A DNA stretch of 64,000 nucleotides, taken from positions 1-64,000 of the IMG/VR virus record IMGVR_UViG_3300047444_000783. One strand, written 5' to 3'. This document shows, one piece after another, positions 21,905 through 30,600 of this stretch (positions within the stretch are counted from its first letter, which is position 1; each line of letters begins with the position of its first letter). Position numbers and translations under genes: made by a program. This DNA is from a virus. The notes under the pieces were generated by a model that was not told where the DNA came from, searched no databases, and saw only the letters and a program-made list of their open reading frames with translations.

Positions 21905-22025
21905 CGTTCCCCTTTCCAGCCGTATCACCTGCGAAAAGTCTTAGTAAAAATAGAATGAATACTGCTATGACGGCGAACAGGATAAGGTCATCCCACATCT
22001 TAAAAAGCGCTTCAGCCCAAGTCAT
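21888..22025 (-). CDS. Small single-pass membrane protein, 45 aa
   Basis: Begins at the stop of the nuclease gene (TAATG) with MTWAEALFKMWDDLILFAVI and has one helix of about 20 hydrophobic residues (LILFAVIAVFILFLLRLF). It ends with the acidic tail NDEEEE. Coupling to the nuclease gene and the following basic gene suggests one translation unit. Function unknown. Confidence 0.55.
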   Translation of the reverse strand: MTWAEALFKMWDDLILFAVIAVFILFLLRLFAGDTAGKGNDEEEE

Positions 22026-23146
22026 TAATCAATTTCCTCCTCGTCCTCGCCGAGCGGATCTCCGCTCTCGTTTGTAAACTTAAATACCGTCTTGCTCGAA
22101 TCGCTGGAAGCCGCACGCGCGTTCGCCGCGTACTCCGGGTACTGCCGGCCGATCTTACTAACCTCTTTACTGGTTACATGGAGCGCGCGTGTCGGCTTAA
22201 ACCCGTGCTCTTCGTTCAGCCGCAGGATCGTCCGCGGATCGTACTCGGTCTGAGTCTGTTTCTTAAACCCCAAGCTGATCTGGTTGCCGAGATCGATCGG
22301 CCCGTTCTCGACCGCGTACGGCCGGAGAGCCGCCTGGAGTTGACTGGCCGCGCGCTTCAGCGCGTATAGTTGGCCGCCGATCGCCCGCGCCTGGTCCGGT
22401 GATTCGATGCGCCCAAGCTGCTGCGGCGACATCCCGGCTTTGACCAGCGGGCATTCGAGACGGCAGAACGTGCAGCCGCTATTGACTTCGGCCGGCCAGT
22501 CGTTTGCGTTGGCTGCCGCGACAATCCGTCGGAGTTGTCCGTCAACCCACCGGTCCATCCGTTCGAGATCGTCACGCGTGAACACGCGCTCCCGCTCAAC
22601 GTTATAGCGAACGAATTCCAGGCGGAACGTGATCCGATCCAGGTGGGGCATGATCTTCCAGAGCAGCCACGGATAGAAGATCGATTGTGCGGTCAACGGA
22701 TTCGAGATCGCCCAGTTGGTCTTGTAGTCATGAATGACCGCCAGATTGCCAGCGATCTCCAGGCGATCGAGATCGCCCGAGAATGCGGCGTTCGCCTGAT
22801 CGCAGGGCTTTAAGTCGGCGTCCAGGCGGATCTTGTACTCGGTGCTGAATACGACGGCCGGGTCGACGGACGTGTTGCGCGACCAATCGTTAAAAATCTG
22901 AACTGCGTCATCGTTCCAATACGTTCCATCACCAGATGTGATCCGGTCCGCGTATTCCCAATCGGTTTCCTGCTTCGAGGCCACCAGATGGTCAACGTAG
23001 TACTTCGCCATCGCGTGGAAATCGGTTCCACGTGCCGCGAATTCGCTTGTCGGTTCTTTGACACCCAGTACCTGGGTTTGGTGGGCGCGGTAGAGGCATT
23101 GCGCTTGCACGATCGTGCTCTGTCGGATGACGAATGGGAGTCGCAT
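22025..23146 (-). CDS. PD-(D/E)XK nuclease with Fe-S-like cysteine cluster
   Basis: A 373-residue RecB/Cas4-type nuclease. The core SGDLDRLE and VIHDYKTNW give Asp125/127, Asp140 and Lys142 (the D...DxK pattern). Cys17 and Cys225, Cys228, Cys232 (CTFCRLEC) form a C-x(n)-C-x2-C-x3-C cluster like the 4Fe-4S of AddB and Cas4. It would degrade or trim DNA ends, possibly with the SbcC-like ATPase. Its ribosome binding site is weak; an AT-rich site lies 34 bp upstream. Confidence 0.82.
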   Translation of the reverse strand: MRLPFVIRQSTIVQAQCLYRAHQTQVLGVKEPTSEFAARGTDFHAMAKYYVDHLVASKQETDWEYADRITSGDGTYWNDDAVQIFNDWSRNTSVDPAVVFSTEYKIRLDADLKPCDQANAAFSGDLDRLEIAGNLAVIHDYKTNWAISNPLTAQSIFYPWLLWKIMPHLDRITFRLEFVRYNVERERVFTRDDLERMDRWVDGQLRRIVAAANANDWPAEVNSGCTFCRLECPLVKAGMSPQQLGRIESPDQARAIGGQLYALKRAASQLQAALRPYAVENGPIDLGNQISLGFKKQTQTEYDPRTILRLNEEHGFKPTRALHVTSKEVSKIGRQYPEYAANARAASSDSSKTVFKFTNESGDPLGEDEEEID

Positions 23147-23179
23147 CGGGCGTTAGGTTACGCGCTCAAAATAATGAAG

Positions 23180-23200
23180 TCAATTTAAATAATTAAATGA
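23180..23200. promoter_or_regulatory. AT-rich site, copy A
   Basis: A 20-base run matching CAATTTAAATWATTAAATKA, also found at 25770 (18 of 20 positions identical). It stands out in a GC-rich genome. It overlaps the end of the exonuclease gene and is 34 bp before the start of the nuclease gene, both on the minus strand. It may be a promoter or operator. Confidence 0.4.
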
Positions 23201-23768
23201 ATAATTCTGTCTCTTTATAACTGCGCCAGAGCACATCCTTAATGGCGGTGTGGGCCGCCCTGACCCATCGTGCGTCCTCGAGAGCATTGTGCTTACTATC
23301 GCCCTGCGCGAGCGTGATCTTATACATCTTGGCGATCGGCTTCAGGTCGACGCAGTACTTTGGCCACTCCTTCGGGATGTCGAGCATGCGGCCGTAAAGC
23401 TGACAGATGGCAACCCAGTCGTAGGCCGAGTACCAGCCGATGAAAGTCGGCGTGTCATCGCCGATAAACTCCTTAAGATCACCGGCGATTACGGCGGAGG
23501 ACTGGCAGAACTTGTCGTCATACCAAGTCCACGCAGGATAGTGGACCGTCTCGCCTCCACTGGCATGCAGGTGCACGCGGCGTGGTTGCCACTTCAGGTA
23601 TTTCATGGACGGGAAGACGTTATTGACGACCCATTGGTCTGCGTAATTCGGATCGGTCGAATTACATTCCCGGTAGAACTCGCGGCCGTCTTCACAGACG
23701 ACCCCGATCGACAGAAGATCAATCGTCTTCCCGTCCTCGATAAATTCCGTATCGATGAAATACTTCAT
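23193..23768 (-). CDS. DEDD-type 3'-5' exonuclease (Rv2179c-like)
   Basis: A 191-residue protein with MKYFIDTEFIEDGKTIDLLS (Asp6 and Glu8, ExoI), FIGWYSAYDW with the second acidic site, and HNALEDARW with the His and Asp of ExoIII. This is the 3'-5' exoribonuclease Rv2179c-like layout, also used by some phage exonucleases. RNA or DNA can be the substrate. Coupled to the RDF-like gene by one base. Confidence 0.78.
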   Translation of the reverse strand: MKYFIDTEFIEDGKTIDLLSIGVVCEDGREFYRECNSTDPNYADQWVVNNVFPSMKYLKWQPRRVHLHASGGETVHYPAWTWYDDKFCQSSAVIAGDLKEFIGDDTPTFIGWYSAYDWVAICQLYGRMLDIPKEWPKYCVDLKPIAKMYKITLAQGDSKHNALEDARWVRAAHTAIKDVLWRSYKETELFI

Positions 23769-25096
23769 TAGAAGTTCCAGACCGCGTTTTCTGCCGGTTC
23801 TTCCTTGGCTGGTTCGGGAGTCGGTTCCGGAGTTGCAGCCTGGGCCGCGGCTGGCGGTGGAGTTACGGGCGGCGGTGCGTCCGGCGCCGCCGGTTCCGGC
23901 TTCTTCCGGGCGTTCTTCTTTGGCCCCGCTTCATTGGCGGCTGGCACTGGAGGCATCGGCCATGGCTTGACGATGGCCGACGTGTAGAAGTTCTGAATTT
24001 GCTGCGGTGTGAAATTATCCCGCTTGCACCATTCCTGGAAGGCCTTAATCCATCGACTGATTTCCGAGATGTCGCCCTTCAGTGCCGCGTTAAGCATTTC
24101 CCTGTGCGCCGCGTTGAGTCCCAATTGTCCGCAGATGTAGTCTATCTCGATCTCCTCGGCCGACTGGGCGAATGGGCGAGTCTGAACGTTCTCAATGTTG
24201 GCCGGATAGAATTCAGACGTCATCGCCTTACCCTGCTCCTGCTCGGTCTCGACATCAATCGGCGGCGTGTCGTCCTCGCTGTGCTCGGCCAACTGTCGGA
24301 CGGCCGTAATCTGGCTGGCGTACGCGGTCGAGTGCTCCAGCAGTTTCGGAACAAGCTGAGAGAAATCGGACTGCCGGAACTCGATGTTCACGAAGAACGC
24401 GCTGCCGCTCTTCTTCTTACCTTGTGGGTCGGTGTAGCGAGTCTTGCCCGGCCGCATGACGATCTTCAGCGGAATTCCGCGGAGTCGGCCACCGGTGATC
24501 GACTGGATCTGCAGCAGTGACGAGTGGATCCGCACGATGCTCTCGTACGAGGTCGTCGTGTAACTGGCGACGCTCCCCATGATCGGCCGGTCCTTGAAGA
24601 TGAATGACAGTTGCCCGCTTGGCTTGCACCGTCCCTGATCCAGGTCCGGGCAGGCGTCGCCGCACGGCGCCCATTCGATAGACTGCTCGTTCTTGTGCTT
24701 CGCAGCCTCGGCAGGCGGTAGCGCGGAGATCGAGCGCATGGCCGTCTGGCCATTGCCAGAACATTTCTTTTCGCTCGCGGCCCACCATGCGAGTTCGGTC
24801 TTAAAGACCTCGTCAATGTTGTCCGACAGAAAAATGATGTCGAATTCTCGGAGTGGCAGATACCCCTTCTTGCCATCGACCTGGACTTCCGGCATGTAGA
24901 GCGACTGAAGCTGTTCGGTAAACGGCTTGTCGTCGACCCATTCCCCATCCTTATTCTTCGCCCGGATGTGGAAATGGTCGCTTTTCTGTGGGTAGTTCTT
25001 CCCGTCGGTCGCGGGAATCCCGATCGAAACCTTGTAGGCGACGGCCAGTCGCTGTATCGGCGTGAGGTCTTCGCGGTGCGTCAGTCCAATTATCAA
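23768..25096 (-). CDS. Recombination directionality factor-like protein
   Basis: TTG 25096 is chosen because AGGAGG lies 4 nt upstream and the N-terminal LIIGLTHREDLTPIQRLAVA matches the known start of the family; an ATG-started extension to 25291 would add 65 unlikely residues. It resembles the gp3-like family of recombination directionality factor proteins: the KNYPQKSDHFHIR start, a WAPCGDACPDLDQGRC cysteine cluster, then SFIFKDRPIMGSVASYTTTS and GRLRGIPLKI. The C-terminus is a Pro/Ala-rich tail. It may control a recombinase; the serine enzyme at 6480 is the only candidate here. Confidence 0.7.
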   Translation of the reverse strand: MIIGLTHREDLTPIQRLAVAYKVSIGIPATDGKNYPQKSDHFHIRAKNKDGEWVDDKPFTEQLQSLYMPEVQVDGKKGYLPLREFDIIFLSDNIDEVFKTELAWWAASEKKCSGNGQTAMRSISALPPAEAAKHKNEQSIEWAPCGDACPDLDQGRCKPSGQLSFIFKDRPIMGSVASYTTTSYESIVRIHSSLLQIQSITGGRLRGIPLKIVMRPGKTRYTDPQGKKKSGSAFFVNIEFRQSDFSQLVPKLLEHSTAYASQITAVRQLAEHSEDDTPPIDVETEQEQGKAMTSEFYPANIENVQTRPFAQSAEEIEIDYICGQLGLNAAHREMLNAALKGDISEISRWIKAFQEWCKRDNFTPQQIQNFYTSAIVKPWPMPPVPAANEAGPKKNARKKPEPAAPDAPPPVTPPPAAAQAATPEPTPEPAKEEPAENAVWNF

Positions 25097-25104
25097 GGGT
25101 CCTC

Positions 25105-25359
25105 CTAGTGAATCGGTGTGATGAGTACGCGGCCGGTTGCAAATGACGGGAGCGCGGCTATCCCGACGCCCATCTGCCGGTACTGGTCGTCCGGCTGCTC
25201 GCCGTCCGGAACGTTCGTTTCGAGCGAAACGAAATCGTAGTCGGTTGACGGTCCGGTGTAATTCGTCTGCCCACCATCCCGAACGTCCCATCTGACGGTC
25301 ATGACTTGGCCCGTGTGCCGGTTGACGAACTTATAAACGTTTGCAAATTTAGGTACCAT
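25105..25359 (-). CDS. Hypothetical protein, 84 aa
   Basis: ATG 25359 is set by GGAGGACCAATGG; a longer frame to 25455 is open but has no ribosome binding site. The product MVPKFANVYKFVNRHTGQVM is beta-rich with later QTNYTGPSTDYDFVSLE, and looks like a small barrel. Function unknown. It is followed by the RDF-like gene, which has the same GGAGGACC leader. Confidence 0.6.
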   Translation of the reverse strand: MVPKFANVYKFVNRHTGQVMTVRWDVRDGGQTNYTGPSTDYDFVSLETNVPDGEQPDDQYRQMGVGIAALPSFATGRVLITPIH

Positions 25360-25429
25360 TGGTCCTCCGTTTACGATTTCAAGTGCGGTCCTTCTGGATA
25401 GCAGCCCGAGTTGCCGGAACTGCAGCGCT

Positions 25430-25717
25430 TCAAGCGCTCGGTGCGTTGTTGCCATGAACTTTTCGCTTCGACAGCCGGTCGAGCGCTGCCTTGACCTTGG
25501 CCATACATTCCTCCGGCAGCGACCTCTGCAGGCGCGCCCGCTTGAGAATGTAGCTGTACATTTCCTTCTTGATACCCGCCGCTTCGCACAATTGAGTCTT
25601 GTTCAGACCCAGGCGCATGCGCCGGTTCTCCAGTGCGATCACGCGATCCATGATCACGCGTTCCACGCTTTTTTCTCCCAAACCACGTAACTCCCTTGGT
25701 GTGGTCAGTTTATTCAT
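25430..25717 (-). CDS. Helix-turn-helix transcriptional regulator
   Basis: A 95-residue protein. MRLGLNKTQLCEAAGIKKEM and the following YSYILKRARLQRSLP form a Cro/CI-type helix-turn-helix: helix 2 LNKTQLCEAAGI and recognition helix KEMYSYILK. The N-terminal arm is basic. A start one codon earlier (GTG) is possible. An AT-rich site lies 53-73 bp upstream and could be its operator. It may control the switch between the two transcription units. Confidence 0.72.
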   Translation of the reverse strand: MNKLTTPRELRGLGEKSVERVIMDRVIALENRRMRLGLNKTQLCEAAGIKKEMYSYILKRARLQRSLPEECMAKVKAALDRLSKRKVHGNNAPSA

Positions 25718-25769
25718 CACGCCGGACGTCCCGGCTGCCCGATGACGCTAACACGCTGCGGCGTTAAAC

Positions 25770-25790
25770 TCAATTTAAATTATTAAATTA
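25770..25790. promoter_or_regulatory. AT-rich site, copy B
   Basis: Second copy of the AT-rich site at 23180, upstream of the helix-turn-helix gene. The core TTAAATTATTAAATT contains an imperfect palindrome, TTTAAA. Spacing before the regulator start is about 55 bp, which fits a promoter or autoregulatory operator. Confidence 0.4.
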
Positions 25791-25794
25791 GAAT

Positions 25795-26007
25795 CTACTT
25801 TTGAGGCTTCTTACCGTAGAGAGACTTTAGCGCGCCGGACGTAGAGGATTCATCCTTATCAAATAGGTTGCAGCAACCTGACGACTGTATGGTCCCGTCA
25901 ACCAATTCGCATGAGGACTTTCCGTTGAAATGCTTGCAGTGGCCGCAGTCAAACGGCCCTTGGTCAGGACCGAGATATCCGGCCTGCGACTTGGTCGCCT
26001 TCGCCAT
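25795..26007 (-). CDS. Small cysteine-cluster phage protein
   Basis: A 70-residue product with GPFDCGHCKHFNGKSSC and GCC later. The CxxC-HF..C...CC arrangement is seen in small phage proteins that resemble high-potential iron-sulfur protein fragments. It may carry an Fe-S cluster or zinc. It lies next to the DUF6496-type gene with no gap. Confidence 0.65.
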   Translation of the reverse strand: MAKATKSQAGYLGPDQGPFDCGHCKHFNGKSSCELVDGTIQSSGCCNLFDKDESSTSGALKSLYGKKPQK

Positions 26008-26199
26008 CTATCGGCCGGCCGACCGGCCGCGGGAGCGGCCAGTCTTCCGCTTGTTCGACATCCCGGCCTCGCTTAGGCTGATCGCGATCGCCTGCTTACG
26101 CGAGGTCACGACCTTGCCGCCTTTGCCGGAGTGAAGATCGCCGGCGCCGAATCGCTTCATTTCTTCTTTGACGCCTTCCCTACCTTGCTGTACTGGCAT
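26008..26199 (-). CDS. DUF6496-like small protein
   Basis: A 63-residue product, MPVQQGREGVKEEMKRFGAG, then LHSGKGGKVVTSRKQAIAIS and LSEAGMSNK. This pattern is typical of the DUF6496 family of phage and bacterial genomes. It ends in GRSRGRSAGR, and a gene at 26994 ends in the same way. It could be a small basic virion or nucleoid protein, but the function is unknown. Confidence 0.75.
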   Translation of the reverse strand: MPVQQGREGVKEEMKRFGAGDLHSGKGGKVVTSRKQAIAISLSEAGMSNKRKTGRSRGRSAGR

Positions 26200-26431
26200 G
26201 CTCTTCCTCCGTTATCGGTCTTGCTGGCGCGCCCGGCTCGATGATCCGCCGCAGGTACGATCCGAATGACGGCGCCTCGAGCGCCGCCTGATACAGTTCG
26301 GGCGTCACCCCGTGGTAGTCCCATATCTGGTCGTTGCCGTAGCGGACTCTCAGCACCTGATTCGCCCGGTCGTACCCCTGCTCTTTGTGGTTGCCGCTCT
26401 CGCTGTCGATCGGCTGCATATCGAACGACAT
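26180..26431 (-). CDS. KTSC-domain protein
   Basis: An 83-residue protein with GYDRANQVLRVRYGNDQIWD and YHGVTPELYQAALEAPSFGS, followed by YLRRII. This order (Y-x-L-V-F-x-G-xxYxYxGVP-xxY-xxL-xAxSxGxYL) defines the KTSC domain of phage and bacterial proteins of unknown function. It overlaps the previous gene by 20 bases. Confidence 0.8.
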   Translation of the reverse strand: MSFDMQPIDSESGNHKEQGYDRANQVLRVRYGNDQIWDYHGVTPELYQAALEAPSFGSYLRRIIEPGAPARPITEEEHASTAR

Positions 26432-26991
26432 TATTTCGCCGCCGCCTGCGCCATGTTCTGGATCGTCGTCGTCTTGTCGGCCGAACCGGCAGACGAGCCG
26501 AAGTAATACGTCAGGACGGTCATCAGTGCCGCGTCGAGCGTACCGAGCACGCGCCCGAGGATCACGGCGTACGATGGATCGACCGGACCCTTAAGACCCC
26601 AGATCAGCAGGTACCCCTCGGCGAGCGTCGTCAGGATGACCACCGCGTACGCGAGTCGCATCGGCGTCTTATCCTTAACCCCGAGTTCGCGCCCGCGCGC
26701 GTTCGCCCGGTCGGCCGCTGCCAGATCTTCCATGTGCTGGGCGTTGTTGATTCCCAGTTGCGCCATCTGGACCTGAAATTCCTGATCAAGTTGCTTGAGT
26801 TTGACCATGATGTCCGGATCTTTCGACTGCGCTTCAGCCAGGACCTGCTCCAGGTTGTCTGGCGTCGGGACGACCGTCCCACCCAAAGCCCCGCTGATCA
26901 TCCTGGCGGCCATCGCGCCGAACGGCGGAGGCAGCGGCAGGGCGGTCGCGAGGTTGGGCAGCACGGTCTTGAGGATCGTTGAGAAACTCAT
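26431..26991 (-). CDS. Holin-like membrane protein (3TM-holin family)
   Basis: A 186-residue protein. A short hydrophobic, Pro-rich N-terminus precedes a long charged coiled-coil (DIMVKLKQLDQEFQVQMAQL) and two clear membrane helices near residues 110-132 and 142-165. This long-helix plus C-terminal helices layout matches the GTA-type 3TM holin family (PF11351-like). It is two genes away from the endolysin, as expected for a lysis cassette. Confidence 0.7.
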   Translation of the reverse strand: MSFSTILKTVLPNLATALPLPPPFGAMAARMISGALGGTVVPTPDNLEQVLAEAQSKDPDIMVKLKQLDQEFQVQMAQLGINNAQHMEDLAAADRANARGRELGVKDKTPMRLAYAVVILTTLAEGYLLIWGLKGPVDPSYAVILGRVLGTLDAALMTVLTYYFGSSAGSADKTTTIQNMAQAAAK

Positions 26992-26993
26992 CG

Positions 26994-27167
26994 TTATCTC
27001 CCGGCCGAACGGCCCTTGCTACGCTTGGCTGTCGGTCTCTGATATGTGGTCGCGCCTGGCCGGGCCGCCGGCTTCTCGCGTAAGGTCATCGGGCTGGTCT
27101 TTCGGCCAACCTCTTCGATGCCTTTGAATGACGCGCCCACTGCACCGTTCTTTGGAACCTTGATCAT
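26994..27167 (-). CDS. Small basic protein ending in KGRSAGR, 57 aa
   Basis: The frame between the holin-like gene and the endolysin gene starts MIKVPKNGAVGASFKGIEEV. It continues with a basic, Pro-rich stretch (LREKPAARPGATTYQRP) and ends AKRSKGRSAGR. It starts in an ATGA overlap with the endolysin stop. The terminal RSAGR is shared with the gene at 26008. Function unknown. Confidence 0.6.
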   Translation of the reverse strand: MIKVPKNGAVGASFKGIEEVGRKTSPMTLREKPAARPGATTYQRPTAKRSKGRSAGR

Positions 27168-27658
27168 ACGTTTCCTTTCAGGAATGTCTTGGCGAAGTCA
27201 TAACAATCGAAAGCGCGGCGCGTCCAGCCATGTCCGAGGCGGTAGAACTGCAGGTCTGTCGTGTACGAGATCGTACGCAGAACAAAGAACTCCTTCAGCA
27301 CGGCCTCGACGCCAGTCTGGGCCACGCGGATCGTCACCGGGCCGATAAGACCGTCCGGCTTAAGCCCGATCGTCTCCTGCAGGATCTTCACGGCAGTACC
27401 TGGCCCCTGATTCACCGCCGTGTCGAAGAGCGCGACCGCGAGTGCCGGCGGTAGCTCGTCACCGTGGACCTTATCCCAATAGCGCTCCTTATATGTCTGG
27501 CGCTTCTGGTCGTCCGTCAGGCTGGTGACGTCCAGGTCCGGGTTCGCAACCTGCGATATCCCGGCGTTTGTCAGACCGCCCGGATCTTGCGGGTCGGCTG
27601 TGATGACGTTCTTTTCGATCCCGAGTGTGAACGCGTACGCCTGATCGAATGTGCTCAT
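27164..27658 (-). CDS. GH108-type endolysin (N-acetylmuramidase)
   Basis: A 164-residue lysozyme-like enzyme. FTLGIEKNVITADPQDPGGL followed by TNAGIS is the catalytic Glu region of glycosyl hydrolase 108; here E is followed by KN rather than GG. PPALAVALFDTAVNQGPGTA and later LKPDGLIGPVT are the family's second domain, which binds peptidoglycan. It would cleave the glycan backbone at lysis. No signal peptide, so release depends on the nearby holin-like protein. Confidence 0.85.
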   Translation of the reverse strand: MSTFDQAYAFTLGIEKNVITADPQDPGGLTNAGISQVANPDLDVTSLTDDQKRQTYKERYWDKVHGDELPPALAVALFDTAVNQGPGTAVKILQETIGLKPDGLIGPVTIRVAQTGVEAVLKEFFVLRTISYTTDLQFYRLGHGWTRRAFDCYDFAKTFLKGNV

Positions 27659-27684
27659 CAATTAAAGGATATGGCGCGCGTCAA

Positions 27685-30600
27685 CTACTGCGGCGGCACC
27701 GGCACTTCGTCAGGCATGAACAGGCTTGGCGGTCCCGGGATCGGCGGCAGTCCCAGATATGGCTGCTGTTCCTTCGGTGTCGATTTGAAGGACTTAGCAT
27801 CGATCTGCTGCTGGAGCGCCATCTTGGACGCCAGCAGGTCCTTTCGTTTCTCCGGGTCAGTCGTCTTACGTAGGACCTCGTCGACGACCCGGATCTGATG
27901 TTCTGGACTCTTCATCATGCGCTCGATATCGCTCGAACCGATGCCGGCCTGGCCTGGGAATGTCGGGTTCGGAGTCTGCCGCGCGTCGTTCCGGTCGATG
28001 ATGCTGGAGATAATAGCGTTCCGGTCGGCCTCGCTGATATTGTCGGCCTCCCATTCGACGTACGCGTTATCCAGTTTCCGCATGTCCTCGTCATGGAAGG
28101 CACCGAGCATCGACTTGTCGTTGTACCAGTCGGCGCGATCTCCCTGGTTCGGATCGACCGAATGGATCCCGAGCGCACGCTTCCAGCCGAACGGGCCGTC
28201 CGACGTCGTCCACTTGTAGAGCAGTGAGTCCGGCGTATCCATCTGCTGGGCGCGCAGGTATTGCATGTACGGTCCGATCAACTGCTTGACGAAGTACTCG
28301 CGCATCAACTGCTTGCCCGTCTCCGTCTGCGGGTAGCCTTTTGCCGGATCTCCCCAGAGGTTCGGTTCGGACTTCGAGACGATCTCTTTGCCGGTGAACG
28401 AGTCGCGGTTTGCGCTGATGTCGTGGAACGCCCGCCCGATCGGATTCAGCATCTGCTCGAGCATCGCACCCGGTGCCGTCGGCCAGGTCGCGCGCGCCTG
28501 ATGTCCAAAGACGTCCTCTGCCTGCTGGCGTGCCGCCTGTTCCCACGTCCATTTACCTTCGAGCACCTTGTCGATGTTTGGTTCAAGCGTATGCAGACCA
28601 AACCAGCGCTTCACGACGTCCGTCGGAAGTTCAAGGTCGATCGTCTCCGGCTTTCCGTCGGCGTCGCGGAATCCCGTGTTGATGTGCGTCATCTCCTTCT
28701 TCCAGTCCGCGACATCCTTCTCGAGATTCGGGTACATGTAATGGTTCCAGATCATGATCGCAACGATCGGCAGCGCGACCGACAGCCAGAACTTATCGCC
28801 CGGGAAGATTTTCCCTTGAGCGGTTGCACGCTTTAGCCACGGTCCGATGATTCCGACGGCGAACGAACTGAACGGGAAGACCGTGCTGTAGACGTACCGC
28901 ATACGCTGGCTGGTTGCCCCGTAGTCGGTCGTCAGTTCGCGAGCCGCCTTACCGGCCGCCATCTCCGGCGGAAGCCCCTTGACGTTCGCGCCGCGCGCGA
29001 TAATCGGCTTACCCTGCTTGATCCGCTCCATGTTGGCTAGGAACGACGCGACCTTCGGCAGGCTGTGCACGATATTCGAGTACCGCTGGAACTCCCGGAG
29101 CATGTCGCCGATCGGATTATTGCCCCACGGGGTGATCTTCTCGAGCGTCGAGGTCTCTCGATACTGGCGGAGGCCTGGCGCGTTCGCCGCTCGAGGAACT
29201 CCGCCGGTCGCCATGAACGTCGAGTTCCAGATCCGCGCTTCCTCCATTAAATCCACAATCTGCTGATATTGTGGTGGCGGTAGTTTCTTGCGCAAGATGT
29301 TGAGTGCTTCCGGCTGCTTGGCCAGCGCTCCCATGTCCTCCGCCCAGAGCGTCATCTGGTTACCGATCGTGATGTGTGTGAAGTAACTCAGGTCCGGCAC
29401 GCCCGTCGTGAGAGTGCTCAGGATCGGCTTGATCGTCGTGACCGACAGTTTCCACGCGTTCGTTGCCGCGCGAATCATCTCACCGAACCCGCTGACGTTA
29501 TTGCTTTCGCGGAAGTGCTCGAGTTTGTCCGCGATCGCCGCCGGCAGAAGGTAAGTCTTGTGCTTACCGCCCAACGCGAGCACGTTCCGCGTCAGATCCT
29601 CTCCCATGTCGGTCATTATCGGCGGCCGGCGCGCGCCTCCGAGTATCGCGTTGCGCAGGTTTGCGATATCGGCGATCAGTTCGTCCGCTCCTAAGTGGAG
29701 CGCATCCTGAACAACTTCCTCGTTGATAGCCTGGACCGGGTAGATAATGTTGCCCGGGTTGAACTGGAATCCCTTCAGAACGTTTCCCGCCTGGTCGCGG
29801 TAGATTTTCCCTGGCTTGACTTGGCCAGACTGTCCGAGTAGCTGAACCAATTGCGGCTGCGTCAGTTTTGGCAGGACATCGTTCTCGGCCGCCGCGCGTT
29901 CGATGAAGTCGTCGATCATGTTGTGGGCGTACGCGCGTGTCCCGTACTGCTCCATCACGTGGATCCAGTCGGCATCGTGCGGCGTCTGGTGACCCACTCG
30001 TTCCTTCAGGTACAGGCGGCGAGGCGTCTGCATGCGGTATGGAAGTCCGGGCATCCGGTCCATCGCATCGCCCAACTCGTGGATCAGCATATTCGGGAAG
30101 TACTTCGCGCGACCGTCGTTCGGATCCGCCTTACCGCGGGAGACGAAGTCGTTCCACATCTCCTCCATCCACTGGTGATGACGGTCTACGGCGTCCAGGA
30201 CGGCAGGAGTTGAAATGGATCTTAGCCGGTTGATCTCAGCGTCGATTCGCGTCAGTTTGCTCGTTCCGGCCAGCGGGATCCGGCTTTCGCCAGACCTCTT
30301 GCCAGTCTCGTACATGTCTTCCCAGAAGATGATACGGCGAAACACGTCATATTCGACCGGATGTAACCCCTTGACGACCCATTCCATTTTCTTCTGAGTC
30401 TGGGCAGCCGCGTCGTTGATGATCTCCAGCGCGCGGCGGATGCGCTCGGCGAATAACGGGAAGTCCTTGATATCCTCGTTGTAGCGGGCGGCCGTCGCAA
30501 ACCGGTAGACCTGTGCCGGTATTGCCCTCATTTTTGTCCAAATGTTGCCCTGCGGCCCCGGCAGACTGTCCAGCCGGCGTATATCAGGATCCGATGACTG

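Noticed and set aside
25097-25291. 65-codon extension of the RDF-like gene
   Set aside because: It lies across the gene at 25105-25359, is Arg-rich and unlike the family, and the TTG start at 25096 has a strong ribosome binding site.
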